DNA of 60,000 bases from Cristatella mucedo (GCA_009760855.2 WPIO01000065.1:1709001-1769000), one strand, 5' to 3'. Positions 11,795-22,297 are shown, counted from the stretch's first letter. Notes: a model not told the origin generated them from the sequence alone. Made by a program: numbers and translations.

Positions 11795-12190
11795 TTATTT
11801 CGTAGCACCCAGAAAGGGAGAAGCATGGCAGAGTCAGAAGATCTGTCGATTTATTGGCTCGCACGGAAGTAGCAGCTCAGGACTGCTGGAAAATATGTGC
11901 CGTAGTCGGCAGCAGGAGATTAGTTGTCTTTGCATGATAATTATGGAAGTTATTTCCACAGTCTGGGACCTGCAGAGCAAAAGCTTCTGTGCCAACATTA
12001 TTTAAGTGGAGGAGTAGAACATCTAATTATTGTCCATAGAGGACCTGGTGACACTAGGACGATTAAACTGGCGTTGCAGTCCAGCTAGGTATGAAGGATT
12101 CAAGCCGTGGGGAGCCTTGTGTGTCAGCATAAGAACTTCGCTCTGTATCAACCGGCAGCCATCCTAGCCCTCTCAGCAAAAAAGACACAT
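11795..12190 (-). mobile_element. LINE B relic
   Basis: The sequence is closely colinear with the - strand LINE B copy at 47640-48545. Shared blocks include GTAGCAGCTCAGGAC, GACCTGCAGAGCAAAAGCTTCTG and a segment ending at the CTAGGTATG(A/G)AGGA block. It covers the C-terminal coding end of the RT frame and is full of stops. Confidence 0.7.
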
Positions 12191-12788
12191 GGTCATAGCT
12201 CTGGGATTTTGGGCAATATGTGCGGCTCAATTTTATACTCGCTTGTGTAGGACGAATACTGTCGATCAGGGCATCACGTGTCTAATTCACCCATTATAAC
12301 GTCAGAAATATCAATCTAAGCTGTAGATTATGGTGCACATAGTTCTAGATCACATCTTAATTAATTAAGGAACCGGGAATAAACCATCTTGCAGCCAAGG
12401 TCGATTAGTGGCGACCAGCCTTTGACTCTTCGTCCACTGGAGATAATTGAGCTCTCAGAACTATTGTAAAAGAAGAACAGTGAGAACAAAACTCTGTATC
12501 GCGCCCTTGGAGAGCTAGAATGATACTTAAGAAAGCAGACGTCCTCATCATGTACCTCTCATGTGGCCCTGTTATCCTTACCAGTCTTTTCACCTTTTCA
12601 ACCTGCCACTATCCTATAGTTTGTGGTGCTTTAAAAGTGAAAAACGTCTCCGTGCACCTTCATTCGCAAAGCCACGCGTGTAAGTAAGTAAAAAAAATGC
12701 TCGAGCGCAGTCATTTGGTCGACACCGGTAAGACTAGCACCACGAAGGATGGATATAGAGCACTAGATGCAGCATCAAATATACGCAG

Positions 12789-12832
12789 ATACGCAGGCCG
12801 ATTACAGAACGCGCAGGCCGATTACAGAACGC
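12789..12832. repeat. short tandem duplication
   Basis: The block GCGCAGGCCGATTACAGAAC-like is repeated back to back with a period of about 21-23 bases. It is too short to classify. Confidence 0.6.
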
Positions 12833-13209
12833 GAGCACCACGCATGTTTCCCACGCTTCGTAGTTCAAGTGAAGCAGCTACTTGAGATCTGATCAGGTCA
12901 CGGAGCTTCTGCTATCTTCGCGAATTGTCAGGTTATTTTAGGCTTGTAAAGAATCGTACATTTGAAGGTCTCAGATTGCGATAAGCGGGGCTCGTAAATA
13001 ATCTACTTCCAGTACACGAACCGCGAATAAGCTCCCTTTGGAGACTCGCGATATCAAGGACTGATTCAAGGACCGTCGTGGGTTTTCTAGCGTCCGATCG
13101 CCAGCACCAGCAAGGGCAGTACTCGCTTCATTTGCTCAAGGTCATTATTAAATCACCGAGTCTCCAGAAGTGGTCTGGGTTTACCCTCTGCAACGGTCAA
13201 ATCCGAGCC

Positions 13210-14030
13210 TCCGATGGGAAAATCAAGAGCAGCGCTTCTCAAATTGAAATGCAATAAAAACCAAATTGCGCTAGTTGTGGGAAAACCAACTGTTAGTCAG
13301 AAATGGGAAAACCTGTACTTCAAAATGTGTTCGGGAAGGATATCTTCTGTGGCATCAACACGAAATCTGAGTGTTCTGGTCCAAAGTGACCTTACACATC
13401 AGCTGCACAGTTCAGTCTGCTGACTGTCAGCTACGTAAGATTGCATAAACATTCGGGCATGCTTAGACAAGGATACCACATTCAATTAGGTCTATGCATT
13501 TGTGACATCCCGTCTGCACGTCTGTAACTCACAAATTGCGTGTATTCCAGCCTATTTAAAAAGGCGCTCAAATTTGGTGCACAACTCTGCAGCCAGGCTT
13601 GTCTGCCGTAAACTTTGAAGTTGCCACGTTACACTACATCGCACCGACTTGTACTGGCTCCGTGTCAAGCAGTTATCGACTTCAAAGTTGTGTCGCTCAA
13701 TTTGAGGTTCCTCCATTATCTAACTCCGGCCCCACCTATCCGAACTATTCCGCAAGCACGTAAGAAATCGTACCACCCATTCTTCTGACTCAAGTCTTGT
13801 AGCTGCGCCCCGAGCTAACCTAAAATTAATTGGAGACCTTGCTTTTTGTTCGTTTTCGTTCAAAGCCTGGAACTCATTTTCAGCTGATGTCGTGACAGCT
13901 TCTGACAGACGAAATATAAAGGAAAGCTTAAATGCACTTGTTCCTCACAGCCTGGTCCAAGGGGTCAACGCGATTTGCCCTGAGCATTCTTCTTCGTGCT
14001 GATACTGCATTATTTTATCACGAACATTGC
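13210..14030 (+). mobile_element. LINE A relic, coding part
   Basis: The segment matches LINE A from motif D (AATGCAATAAAAACCAAATTG, GTGGGAAAACCAAC) through the NLGVIFQSDLS-equivalent (CTGAGTGTTCTGGTCCAAAGTG) to the AWNS block and the start of the 3' UTR (CGTGCTGATACTGCA). It carries many indels and stops. The matching 3' tail reappears at 14535-14625, after an intervening block (repeat X). Confidence 0.75.
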
Positions 14031-14534
14031 AGACGCAACTCCGTTACAAACGCGGTGTGCGACTTTCACGTCTGGATAGAACTAGGCTGCAAACGCAGCG
14101 CTCGTAACGGGACTAGTCTCAGCCGACACGCGACGAATACGGGTGGCGCATGAATCTTGTAGCACGGCGAGTGACTTGCAGATGCAGCGCCACTGCACGC
14201 AGGTACGCCGATAGTAGTATAGTATAGTATAGTAGATAGTACGAATATTGCTCGTACCTTACAAGTGTGCCGTATCCAAGTAACGTAGGCAAGTCTACTT
14301 GACAACAGCGGAGGGTTACAGGCGTTGAGCAGCAGCCGTAGCAAACATCAGCGGATCCGCGGCCTTGACCTCAAATCAGTTCACACGCCTCGGCTAACTC
14401 CGGAAACACGACTGGCTGCTTATTGTACGCCGTCGGCCATAGATTCGCACACAGTCGATTCCTAGCCATTACCATTCAGGAGCCTTGAAGGATGACCGCA
14501 CTCGGTCGCCATCTAGCCGATGTAGCACGCCGCC
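14031..14534. repeat. dispersed repeat X, copy 1
   Basis: This block interrupts the 3' UTR of a LINE A relic and has a second, colinear relative at 18560-19375. Shared landmarks in the same order are GAACTAGGC.GCAAAC, ACG.ATAC.GGTGG.GC, GACTTGCAG.TGCAGC, TGCACGCAGGTA.GC and GAGGGTTACA. No reading frame, terminal repeat or tRNA-like promoter is evident. It contains a small TAGTA array (14205-14240). The class is unknown. The limits are approximate, set by where LINE homology stops and resumes. Confidence 0.5.
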
Positions 14535-14625
14535 GTTTCACTTCCTTTACAGCAAACCTATCTAGAAAAGGATTTAGTTCTTGAGTGTGCAATAGAAAAT
14601 ACTCATTATTATAATTATCGATTTT
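14535..14625 (+). mobile_element. LINE A 3' tail (continuation of relic at 13210)
   Basis: TTTCACTTCCTTTACAGCAAAC, then an AAAAGGATTTAGTTCTT segment and an ATTATTATA end, corresponds to the terminal stem-loop and repeat of LINE A, mutated so that the stem no longer pairs well. Confidence 0.6.
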
Positions 14626-15071
14626 CCTTGACTTTATTTAATTGATCCTACATTTACCGTTTTGGCTACGCCCTAAAACACATTTCGCCATTTTGGACCA
14701 ATGGTATTGAGGAAATTTTGAGGTCAGGTCAAGTGCGAAAAAAGACGCACGTATTGCAATTGACATGAATTGTTTATTTGATTTTGCACCTCAGCTTTCC
14801 CGGAGCACCTGTTAATTTTTACACCGCCTCTGCGGTCAGAGCTGCCCGTTGCTAAGAGCGACGGCAAGTAAGGAAAGCTAGCCATAGCGTCATCTCTTGT
14901 AAGAATCCGTGTTTATCTATTTAATTTAGCGCTTGGGCATGTTGGGCGACGTTTGCTCTCTACAAGTAAGGCACTGCGAGTCGATCCGTTACGGCTACTC
15001 TAATGCGTTGAAAGCAAAAGCGGAGTTGTCTCTGGTTAGGTCAAGGTCAAAGCTCGTGAGCTCACCCGTCA

Positions 15072-15273
15072 CCCTAATGCAGTGGTTCTCAACCTTCCTA
15101 ATGCCGCGACCCTTTAAAACAGTTTCTCATCTTGTGGCGACTCCCTAACCTAAAATTATCGCATCAAAATGTGGAAATGCGTGTTTTCTGATGGTCTTAG
15201 GCGACCCCTGTGAAAGGGTCGTTCGACCCATAAAGAGGTCGCTACTCACAGGTTGAGAACCGCTGCCCTAATG
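15072..15273. mobile_element. SPIN-type non-autonomous hAT transposon with intact TSD
   Basis: The element spans 15080-15265 (186 bp) and is flanked by a perfect 8-bp direct repeat CCCTAATG (15072-15079 and 15266-15273). Its termini are CAGTGGTTCTCAACCT and the complement of CAGCGGTTCTCAACCT (15 of 16 match). The interior has GCCGCGACCCTTTAA near the left end and GATGGTCTTAGGCGACCCC with GTGAAAGGGTCGTTCGACCC near the right end. From memory these are features of the SPIN (Space Invaders) non-autonomous family of hAT elements. SPIN is known for repeated horizontal transfer among tetrapods and some invertebrates. The element has no coding capacity and depends on a transposase elsewhere. The central part is shorter than in the vertebrate consensus as I recall it. 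Confidence 0.93.
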
Positions 15274-15487
15274 GGTATTGCCAGAAATAAAGTCATTTTT
15301 GTGTTATATGTATAGTTCAAGAAGTGGTAGTTCAAGAACAGGCCAGGTCCAGGACACTTTTCGGATCATCCTAAATGCACTTTCTCGAATTTCGCGAAAT
15401 GTGTCACCACGCCTTAACGAGCCTCATCGTTGGCGAAATTTCAAGGCGGAATGGTGGCTAAGAATAAATGATTCAACAACCTCATCT

Positions 15488-15605
15488 AGAAAGTAGCAGA
15501 AGAGCCTCAACGGCATATTGCTGAGGACAGCGCACGATTTCCCGCTGCCCGGCTCTTAACCCACGACCATTCGACCTGTGTCGTGCAGTGCGAACGCCTT
15601 ACCTT
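15488..15605 (-). mobile_element. SINE A copy (tRNA-derived), degraded
   Basis: On the - strand it shows GGTAAGGCGTTCGCAC, then a degenerate B box (complement of GCTCTTAACCCACGACC) and the family body with GCGGGAAAT and AGGCTCTTCTGCT. It lies in the same orientation as the other SINE A copies. Confidence 0.6.
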
Positions 15606-15899
15606 CTTTAGATTTATCAAATGCGAGTCGGCGGCTGATATTTGTTGGAGTCACTCGGCATTCTTTCAATATTCTTAATAACATTCTCACTAATATTTCT
15701 CATCATTCTTACTAACTTTTCCTGATATTTTCGCATGAAGCGGCGTTTGTCTCTAATCCTCAAGCTGTCCAGAGCTGTCTCCACTTTTTTGCGCGTTATC
15801 GGAAAAAGTTTGCGAACGTGCGATTCCGGCATAAACAGTGTCTCGCGAGTAAAGGAATAACTCAAAAATCAACTTCAGCCGCTCTAAGCAAGCGCCGTT

Positions 15900-16533
15900 C
15901 TGTTCTCTGCGTTGGCTGGCAGCGCTCGGTGACACGCTCGTCAGCATTCTGCAGCCTGAAAAGTGAGATTGACCTTGAGTCTTGAAGCTACTTTACCCCG
16001 CTCGACGGTCTCGCTGTCACTCGGCTCATCTCTAGCGTGCCGTCGCAGCCAATGACAAGACCCTGGTCGTACCGCGGGAGCGAGGCCCGGCCAGGAGGCG
16101 CACGCGCACGCCTCGAGCAGCCGTCGTCACCGCCGCCGCGAGCCATCATCGATTCAAATATCTCCGCTTTCTCGTCGACCGTCTCCAGGCGTCGTCGAGC
16201 TTCGCAGCGTCGCCGCGCATGCGCGTGCGTGCCGGCGCGCGCCGCCGCTTCTGCGAGCCGGGTGGGGTAGAGGGCGTCGAATGACCCCCAGCCCTGCCCC
16301 CCGCAGCTCGTCGCATCGCAACCGGCCACCCGTCGCAGCAGTGTCGCCGCCGCCACTGCCGCTGCCGCGCGACCTCGCGTCGCTCTCCAGACGACAAAGA
16401 CGACCGAGGCGCACTCGCTGACTCCAATCGACCCCAGGGTCAGCTCGTCTGAGAGGGTCCGCGAGTCATCGAGGCGTGAGCGCCGCGGGCGCTGACAGTG
16501 GCGCTCACTTCTTTGAAGGCGACGAGCGCCCGA

Positions 16534-16534
<1 letters not shown>
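15900..16534. other. start of GC/CpG-rich block, no gene recognised
   Basis: The composition shifts sharply to GC-rich with many CpGs. Overlapping open frames exist on both strands because stop codons are rare at this composition. None has a motif or convincing splice boundaries. Confidence 0.4.

Positions 16535-16607
<73 letters not shown>
16535..16607. repeat. (CGC)n trinucleotide repeat, about 24 units
   Basis: 73 bases of pure CGC/GCC. It is read as poly-Pro, poly-Ala, poly-Arg or poly-Gly in different frames. No coding exon could be delimited around it. Confidence 0.95.
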
Positions 16608-16609
<2 letters not shown>

Positions 16610-16995
16610 GGGTTCGCAGCTCTAACCCAATTGTCAGCGAGCCAGAGCGCAGGCCGGGACGTCGCTTGCACTGGCTTCCCGCCCTCACTGGACGAGATTG
16701 GCCACCGCCCGCTCACCGCCGCCGGGTCTGCCATCTGCGACGCCGCCGGACCGCTCGTCCGCCCGCACCTGCCGCCCCCCCCCCCCACCCCGGCCGCTCA
16801 TCCGCTAGGCCGCTCGGCGGGTGCCCTGCCGTTTTACGCTGTGCCGACGACGCTGACCGACACGCCGCCGCACGGCTCGAAGGCGGCGAGCTGCTTTCCC
16901 GCCTCCGCGCGAGAGATGCATCGCTTCCTGCCCCCGCCCCCACCTCTCTCGCTTCACGGTTCGCCGCTCGCCCTCAAGAGTAGCCGCAGAGAGCT

Positions 16996-16998
<3 letters not shown>

Positions 16999-17078
<80 letters not shown>

Positions 17079-17092
17079 TCTCTCTCTCTCTC
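16999..17092. repeat. (CT)n microsatellite
   Basis: A CT run of about 94 bases with one CCC interruption near 17074, inside a CpG-rich block. Confidence 0.97.
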
Positions 17093-18558
17093 ACCGGCCG
17101 GCCGACGGGCGCGAGGGCCTCGCAACAGCCGAGGCAAAAAATCGAGCGCTCGCGCTCGCGCCGCAAGCAGAGGCGACGCGTCGCGGTCATTTCGCCTCAT
17201 TCCGTCAGCGCTCGACTCCGCCCGCACGGCGGCGGGCGGGGGCGAGCGCGTGCTCGACTTTCGCTCTCCCAACGTCGCACCACCTGCGAAGAGCTGCACA
17301 GCCGCCGCGCGCCTCGGAGCTCGCCGGCGGTCGGCTCGGCTCGGCTCGGGCGGCTGAGGCGGGGCGCCCTGCGAGACGGGCGGCGCGCCTCGCCCTGCGA
17401 GCCAGCGCTTGTGTCGCGCAGCGAGCGAGCGAGCGAGCGCAGCCTCCTGCTGCTGCTGCTGCTCGCTGCCCGTTTAGGCAGCGGCGCGCGCGGTGGAGGG
17501 GGGGCTCTCGGCGAGCGCGCCCGGTCCCGCGGGCGCGCGCGGCGAGAGCACGCGAGAAGCGCCGCCGCTCTCTCACGGGATTTTCTAGCTTGCGGTGGGC
17601 GCAAAAACAATCGCCCTTCTTCGCTCGCTGTTTACTCGCAACGGCATATTTGCTGAGCCATCATGCGGAGCAATGAACCGCCGCGGCGCCCTGGGACGTC
17701 GCTCAATCGGGTGTATCAGTTCGCAGTCGTCAAGGAAGAGAAAACAGAGGATGCATCGCGGCAGTCGCATGCACCGGTCGCGAGAGCCGGCTGGCGCGTA
17801 CTTTCACCCTCCGCAGCGGGTCTTGCGTTTAGTCAGGAAAGTGCACCGCCCAGCGAGAGGCACCGCCCAGCGAGATTCTCGAGGCAGACAGACTCTTGCG
17901 CCGATCGGTGGCCGGCGATGCGTGCGTTTAGAGCCTCAGCAAGCCACACTGCTGCGTTCTCACCTAGCAAGACCGAGGTAGCGTTCGTCAGACGGCGCAA
18001 AGCGCGAGACTTTTCACGCTAAAGGGCAAGCGAAAGGTCTCGCAGGCGATCAAGCTCGAAGCGTCTGCGGCCGACATTTGCACTCGCTGCCGCCGCCGCC
18101 GCCGCCGCCCCCCCCGAAGAGCACTTGTTGCAGCAGTGAAATCGTGCAGCAAGGAGCGTTCAACGATTCGCCGACCTAGCGGTGCAGAATCCTCGACGCC
18201 TACGCCTCTCTTGGCTGACACATTTAGACACGGTCAATAGAGTACAAGACGCGCGACAGCGAACGCGTAGGCGCCTTTCTTTCTACCAGCGTTAGCCAGC
18301 GGCGCGCTCTCTAATCAGTACAAGCATTCGTACACGTTGTTGACGGAAACTTCCGGTGGGAGAGAGCAGCACTTCCGGTAGGAGAGGGCACTCTGCTGCC
18401 TTCGCTCAAGCGGCGACAGGCGAATCTGTGCGAAGGCTATGCACCTCGACGGTCTCGAGTCTCGAGCCCCGGTGGCCCGTTGTGACTTTAAGGTACCGAT
18501 CGCGAACCGAGGAACTCGTTCGCTATGATCACCTAGCCGTACCTACTACCGCTCCGCC
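17093..18558. other. CpG-rich block, no gene recognised
   Basis: Very GC-rich DNA with short repeats: TCGGCTCGGCTCGG near 17333, GAGCGAGCGAGCGAG near 17421, CTGCTGCTG near 17448, GCCGCC near 18090. Two ACTTCCGGT(A/G)GGAGAG blocks lie near 18348 and 18370; the core ACTTCCGG resembles ETS-type promoter sites. It could be promoter/CpG-island DNA, but I cannot tie it to a gene. Confidence 0.4.
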
Positions 18559-19375
18559 CACTTACTTTCCGGCGCCGAGGCATTACAGCATTCGTATCAG
18601 GCTACAAACGGGGGTATAGCGGCTTCCGTGTTCGAGCAGAACTAGGCCGCAAACACACGGCTATCATATAGGTACTTTTAGGCATTTCACATGGGCTGGC
18701 AGAAAGCATTACCAGCTGAAACACGCCAACCACTTCCAGACTCCAAATCATCATCATTCATGGTAGCTTCGTAGAAAAAAATAAGAAATAAAGATAAACA
18801 CATTTTATTTGTGCATCCCTCACAATCTATGAATTTGATATCCCTTCAAAGCCAAGAGTTCTCGTCGTAAAACCCGAGTCAACTATGCAGGATTACCCGA
18901 CATGCCACGAATACCGGTGGAGCCCTGAGCCTTCGAATCAATCACGGCTAACGACTTGCAGGTGCAGCAACAATGCACGCAGGTATGCGTACATTAGCTA
19001 AACGCGACAGCAACGAAAAAGCTCCCACACCTTAAGCGAATATATATACACACACATATATATAATGGCTATTACCCCCGCTTGCATTTGGCAATAAATA
19101 ATCGCCCACTGCCGGATTCGAACCCACGACCTCTGTCGTGAACAGTGAGCACCTTACCACCTGAGCTACGGCCCTTAAGCGATTAAGTCCGTATCTATCG
19201 CGTGGATTCCATACGACAGTGATAGAGGGTTACATACATCCTGAACAAACCATAGCGAAGAGCAGCTCTCACAGGGCCCTACGTCTAGAGCACAACTCAG
19301 CCCAACTGCTAATCCACAGCTGACTGCCTAATACGTGGCTTCGGCTTCTACGCAGCGGCACCGTGGCTAAGCCGT
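18559..19375. repeat. dispersed repeat X, copy 2 (interrupted)
   Basis: Colinear with 14031-14534, but expanded by a unique block (about 18665-18890) and by a SINE A insertion at 19055-19182. The shared landmarks GCAGAACTAGGCCGCAAAC (18638), GACTTGCAGGTGCAGC (about 18953) and TGCACGCAGGTATGCG (about 18973) are clear; later ones (GAGGGTTACA near 19227) are weaker. Confidence 0.5.
19055..19182 (-). mobile_element. SINE A copy, best tRNA-like head
   Basis: On the - strand it has a good A box (TAGCTCAGGTGG, near 19156-19167) and a consensus B box (GGTTCGAATCC, near 19114-19124), spaced like an RNA polymerase III internal promoter. The family body (GCAGTGGGCGATTATTTATTGCC, GCAAGCGGG) follows, and the copy ends near a TATATA/CACACA run. 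The acceptor-stem halves do not pair, so it is a SINE and not a tRNA gene. Confidence 0.8.
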
Positions 19376-19561
19376 CATAATTCAAAAACTGCAAATAATG
19401 AATATCTCGGCAGTCATAACCTGGGTAATTTCTTTGCATTCCGTCTTTTCGGTACCGTTGTTTCAGAACCCCTGCCTACGTCTGTAGCGACGCCTGCCGA
19501 CAGCACATGGCGTCGCCCCGCCAGCTGACGTCGCCGCCGGCGCGCTTTCAATCTACTGCGT

Positions 19562-19595
19562 GCGCGAGCGCGAGCGCGAGCGCGAGCGCGGCGGT
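19562..19595. repeat. (GCGAGC)n short tandem repeat
   Basis: Five to six copies of the hexamer GCGAGC. They read as Ser-Ala or Arg-Glu/Arg-Ala in translation. Confidence 0.85.
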
Positions 19596-19779
19596 GACTC
19601 GCCCGCCCCTGGGGGGCGGGGGGGGCTCGCTGCGAGGCCGCCAGGCCCGAAGAAAGCCAGAGAAGGCTGAGAAGGCGCCAGCGGTCTCTGACAGCGCCGG
19701 GTTGCTAGCGACGCGCCCCTCTACCCAACCCCGGCGTAACTAGCGCTAGCACCAGGCGAGCGGCGCCGGACCAAAGCCG

Positions 19780-19935
19780 CAGTAGCAGCAGCAGCAGTAG
19801 CAGCAGCAGCAGTAGCAGCAGCAGCTATAGCAGCAGCAGTAGCAACAGCAGCAGTAGCAGCAGCAGCTATAGCAGCAGCAGTAGCAACAGCAGCAGTAGC
19901 AGTAGCAGTAGCATTGATAGCAGCAGCAGTAGCAA

Positions 19936-19978
<43 letters not shown>

Positions 19979-19980
19979 GA
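19780..19980. repeat. AGC-based repeat with higher-order structure
   Basis: About 200 bases of AGC/TAG/AAC triplets. A longer block, (C/G)TATAGCAGCAGCAGTAGCAACAGC or its GATAGC variant, recurs three times with a period of roughly 57 bases. It produces an apparent Cys/Tyr-rich frame on the - strand that is not a protein. Confidence 0.85.
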
Positions 19981-20497
19981 AACGGCGGCTGGGTCATTGT
20001 TGGATAGCGCGATGTGTCCGCCAGCCGCACGGAGGCAGCTTGCGTTTCATATATCGTTAGTCTCGTGAGCCGTGCACGTCATAATCTCGAGCTACGCACG
20101 AGCGACGAAATGTTTTTCCGGCCCCAGCCAGATAGGTAGAGTCGCGCGAATAAAAACAGAGGAGGAGCGCTTTGTCTTGTGCAGGCGCTCGCTTGGATGT
20201 CTCAGGCGTTGGCAGCATTGGGCGCGACTCCGTTTGGTTATTCGCGCTGCTTCGGCGCTCGGCCAACTTTTAGAGGACGTAATTCTAGCGGCCGCCTCTC
20301 CTGGCCGCCGAGCTGCTGCCGTTTGCTACTCGGAATCTGCTCGCGCGAACGCGACTTCGCGCGTCAGCCGCACCGAGCAGCAGCCGCTGCTCGGTGCGAA
20401 CGCGACTGCCCAGAGTAAAGTGGAGAAAGCGGCCTAAGGGCCGCCGGTTCAGCTGCCTCAGTCGTGTAACGGGCCGAGGAGACGCAGCGGTCGTCGT

Positions 20498-20615
20498 CGC
20501 TGCCGCTCGCAGCGGCCTGTAAGAGATTGCCCGCTCGAGGACTCGAACCCGCGACTCGTGCGTCGTGAAGTGCAAGCGCCTCATCCGTAGGCTAGCACCG
20601 ACGGGCGATGGAGAA
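20498..20615 (-). mobile_element. SINE A copy (tRNA-derived)
   Basis: On the - strand: GATGAGGCGCTTGCACTTCACGACGCACGAGTCGCGGGTTCGAGTCC. The B box is near 20533-20543. The body GAGCGGGCAATCTCTTACAGG is diverged from the other copies. Confidence 0.6.
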
Positions 20616-20709
20616 GTGGCTCGGATATTGCGGTCCAACCCGCGGGCACGGGCGCCTGCCGACGCCCCTGGCGCGCTCGCATAGCGCCGCCGCCGCACGC
20701 TCAATTAGA

Positions 20710-20757
20710 GCGCGCTGCCGCTCTACCTGAGCGGCAGCGCGCGGTCAGGTAGAGCGG
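20710..20757. repeat. two overlapping, mutually exclusive hairpins with A-box-like arms
   Basis: Hairpin 1: GCGCGCTGCCGCT (20710-20722) pairs perfectly with AGCGGCAGCGCGC (20730-20742), loop 7. Hairpin 2: CCGCTCTACCTGA (20718-20730) pairs perfectly with TCAGGTAGAGCGG (20745-20757), loop 14. They share 20718-20722 and 20730, so both cannot form at once. The GCTCAGGTAGAGCGG-like arm resembles a tRNA D-arm/A box. Confidence 0.75.
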
Positions 20758-21021
20758 CGTTACGTGCAGTAGTAGCTGATGCGTTCGTACCGCTTTTACG
20801 AGCTGTCCCTCGCTGTGTGTGTACCAGCACACAGCGGAACTTACCTCCGGGTTGGCGTCTTGCGAAGCACGGAGCGACGTTCTACCAAGTGTACGTCGTT
20901 GCCCGCACAATGCGGCCGTTCCGCCATCCTGTGCGCAAGCCCACGCCGCATATGCGCGACATATAGTTAAGAGCGTGCGAGAATTTTCAAGCCACAGCTC
21001 GGCGCCCGAGCAATCTACTTG

Positions 21022-21148
21022 ATTGTACTTACCATTCAATTGCATCTCACTTTGCAGCAAATGTAAAGCGCCTAGAAAGAGATTAAGTTCTCTGAGGGTG
21101 CTTTATCAAGTGCATTATTATTATTTTTGTTATTATTATTATTATTAC
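21022..21148 (+). mobile_element. LINE A 3' end, severely 5'-truncated copy
   Basis: It begins in the T-rich 3' UTR segment (GTACTTACCATTCAATTGC) and carries the intact hairpin (AAAGCGCC ... GGGTGCTTT, one G-T pair) and an (ATT)n tail with a TTTTTG interruption. It is nearly identical to 3790-3927, so a recent insertion. Confidence 0.85.
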
Positions 21149-22029
21149 TTGAAGGGAGGGGCCTCGCCATCGAAACGGAGCCCATCATCGCCGTTGTTGC
21201 AAGACGCACGAGGCGGCCATGCAGTTTTGAGGACACTATGTCCTCCGGGCAAGCGTTCAAGCAAGTGCGTGCAAGAAAGCGTCGCTGCAGTGCTGGTCTG
21301 GCAGCGAAGCATCAAATTGGAGCTGCGCTCCGGATACGGACGATACCAACGATTTACGCTCCGGCTGAAGCAGAAGCAGACGTTCCGCGTCGGCCCAGAC
21401 CGGAAGATAGTTAGTAAATGCACTTCTCATCGCACGTCGGGGATACCCACCTCGAGGGAAAGATTTAATGCACAGCTGTATCTTTGATACGGGAGTTCTA
21501 GTTCCGGTCAGCGGCGCGGGCTCCCAGCGGCCCCGGTGCCAGCGCATGTATTGGCTTGCGCGACTGCGCCCGCCCGTCTGCGTGGAGCGTCAGCACTCGT
21601 CCTTGCGCTCTTTCCGCGCCAGAGTCCGCCTCGAAGCTCGCACATCCCGCGGAGCGCACTTCAATAGTCACCTCTTCGGTCCCCGCTCCCGGGGGTCAGC
21701 TCAAATCCCGAGCGACACTACTACGAAGACAACAACAGCGCACAGTGCACTACGCCGCCAGCGGCCTTCCGTCCAGTGAGGGAGACCGGCGGTCGACCGC
21801 ACCGACGTACTGCGTATTCCCGGCGTAGCCGCTGCTCGCATCCTCGCACGAGGCCAGCGGTAGGGACCGCATCGGTTGATTCTACATGTTGCCGTACCAG
21901 AATGCTCGCTTTACGCAGAAATTACCGTCGAATTTCCAAGCGTGACTATCGCGAAGATTCCCGAGTGGTCAGAAATTGACGACTAGTCAGTGGCAACAAA
22001 CTAAAGGACGAGAGTATCGACTCGCAAAA
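21149..22029. other. no gene recognised
   Basis: GC-rich DNA with short overlapping frames only. No splice-bounded or conserved segment was identified. Confidence 0.4.
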
Positions 22030-22175
22030 TTTAATAATGATAATAACAATACATTTTCACAGCGCCCTCAGAAAACTGAACCTCTTTCAGGGGCTTCACA
22101 TATGCTACGGTACTCGAGCCCCCGACCTCGACCTCGGTCGGGGCGAGCGACTTAACCGCTCGGCACCAACAAACC
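22030..22175 (-). mobile_element. SINE B copy, compact and nearly complete
   Basis: On the - strand: a tRNA-like head from about 22172 (GCCGAGCGGTTAAGTCGCTCGCC), then a duplicated GAGGTCG and a B-box-like GGGGGCTCGAGTACC. It passes directly into the LINE-type tail: CATATGTGAAGCCCCTGAAAGAGG, TCTGAGGGCGCTGTG and (ATT)n. This copy shows most clearly that the tRNA head and the LINE tail are joined with almost no body. Confidence 0.75.
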
Positions 22176-22297
22176 TTTGCCGCGATGAAAAGAGTTTAGC
22201 TGGGGCTGAAACTGTTCCTCTATTTAAATGAGACGCATGGGTTGCTCTTGGCAGTAGCTTCTGGGACTTACACTATAGCTCTATTAATAGAAATGCT

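Noticed and set aside
16498-17656. Pro- and Arg/Ser-rich open frames up to 341 codons
   Set aside because: They span a CGC array, a CT array and CpG-rich DNA in which stops are rare. No domain or splice structure was found.
19055-19182. Functional tRNA gene on the - strand
   Set aside because: The A and B boxes are good, but the acceptor-stem halves do not pair and the SINE body follows the B box. The same holds for the copies at 5622, 20498 and 23713.
19746-20030. Cys/Tyr-rich small protein
   Set aside because: It is an AGC/TAG repeat read on the - strand.
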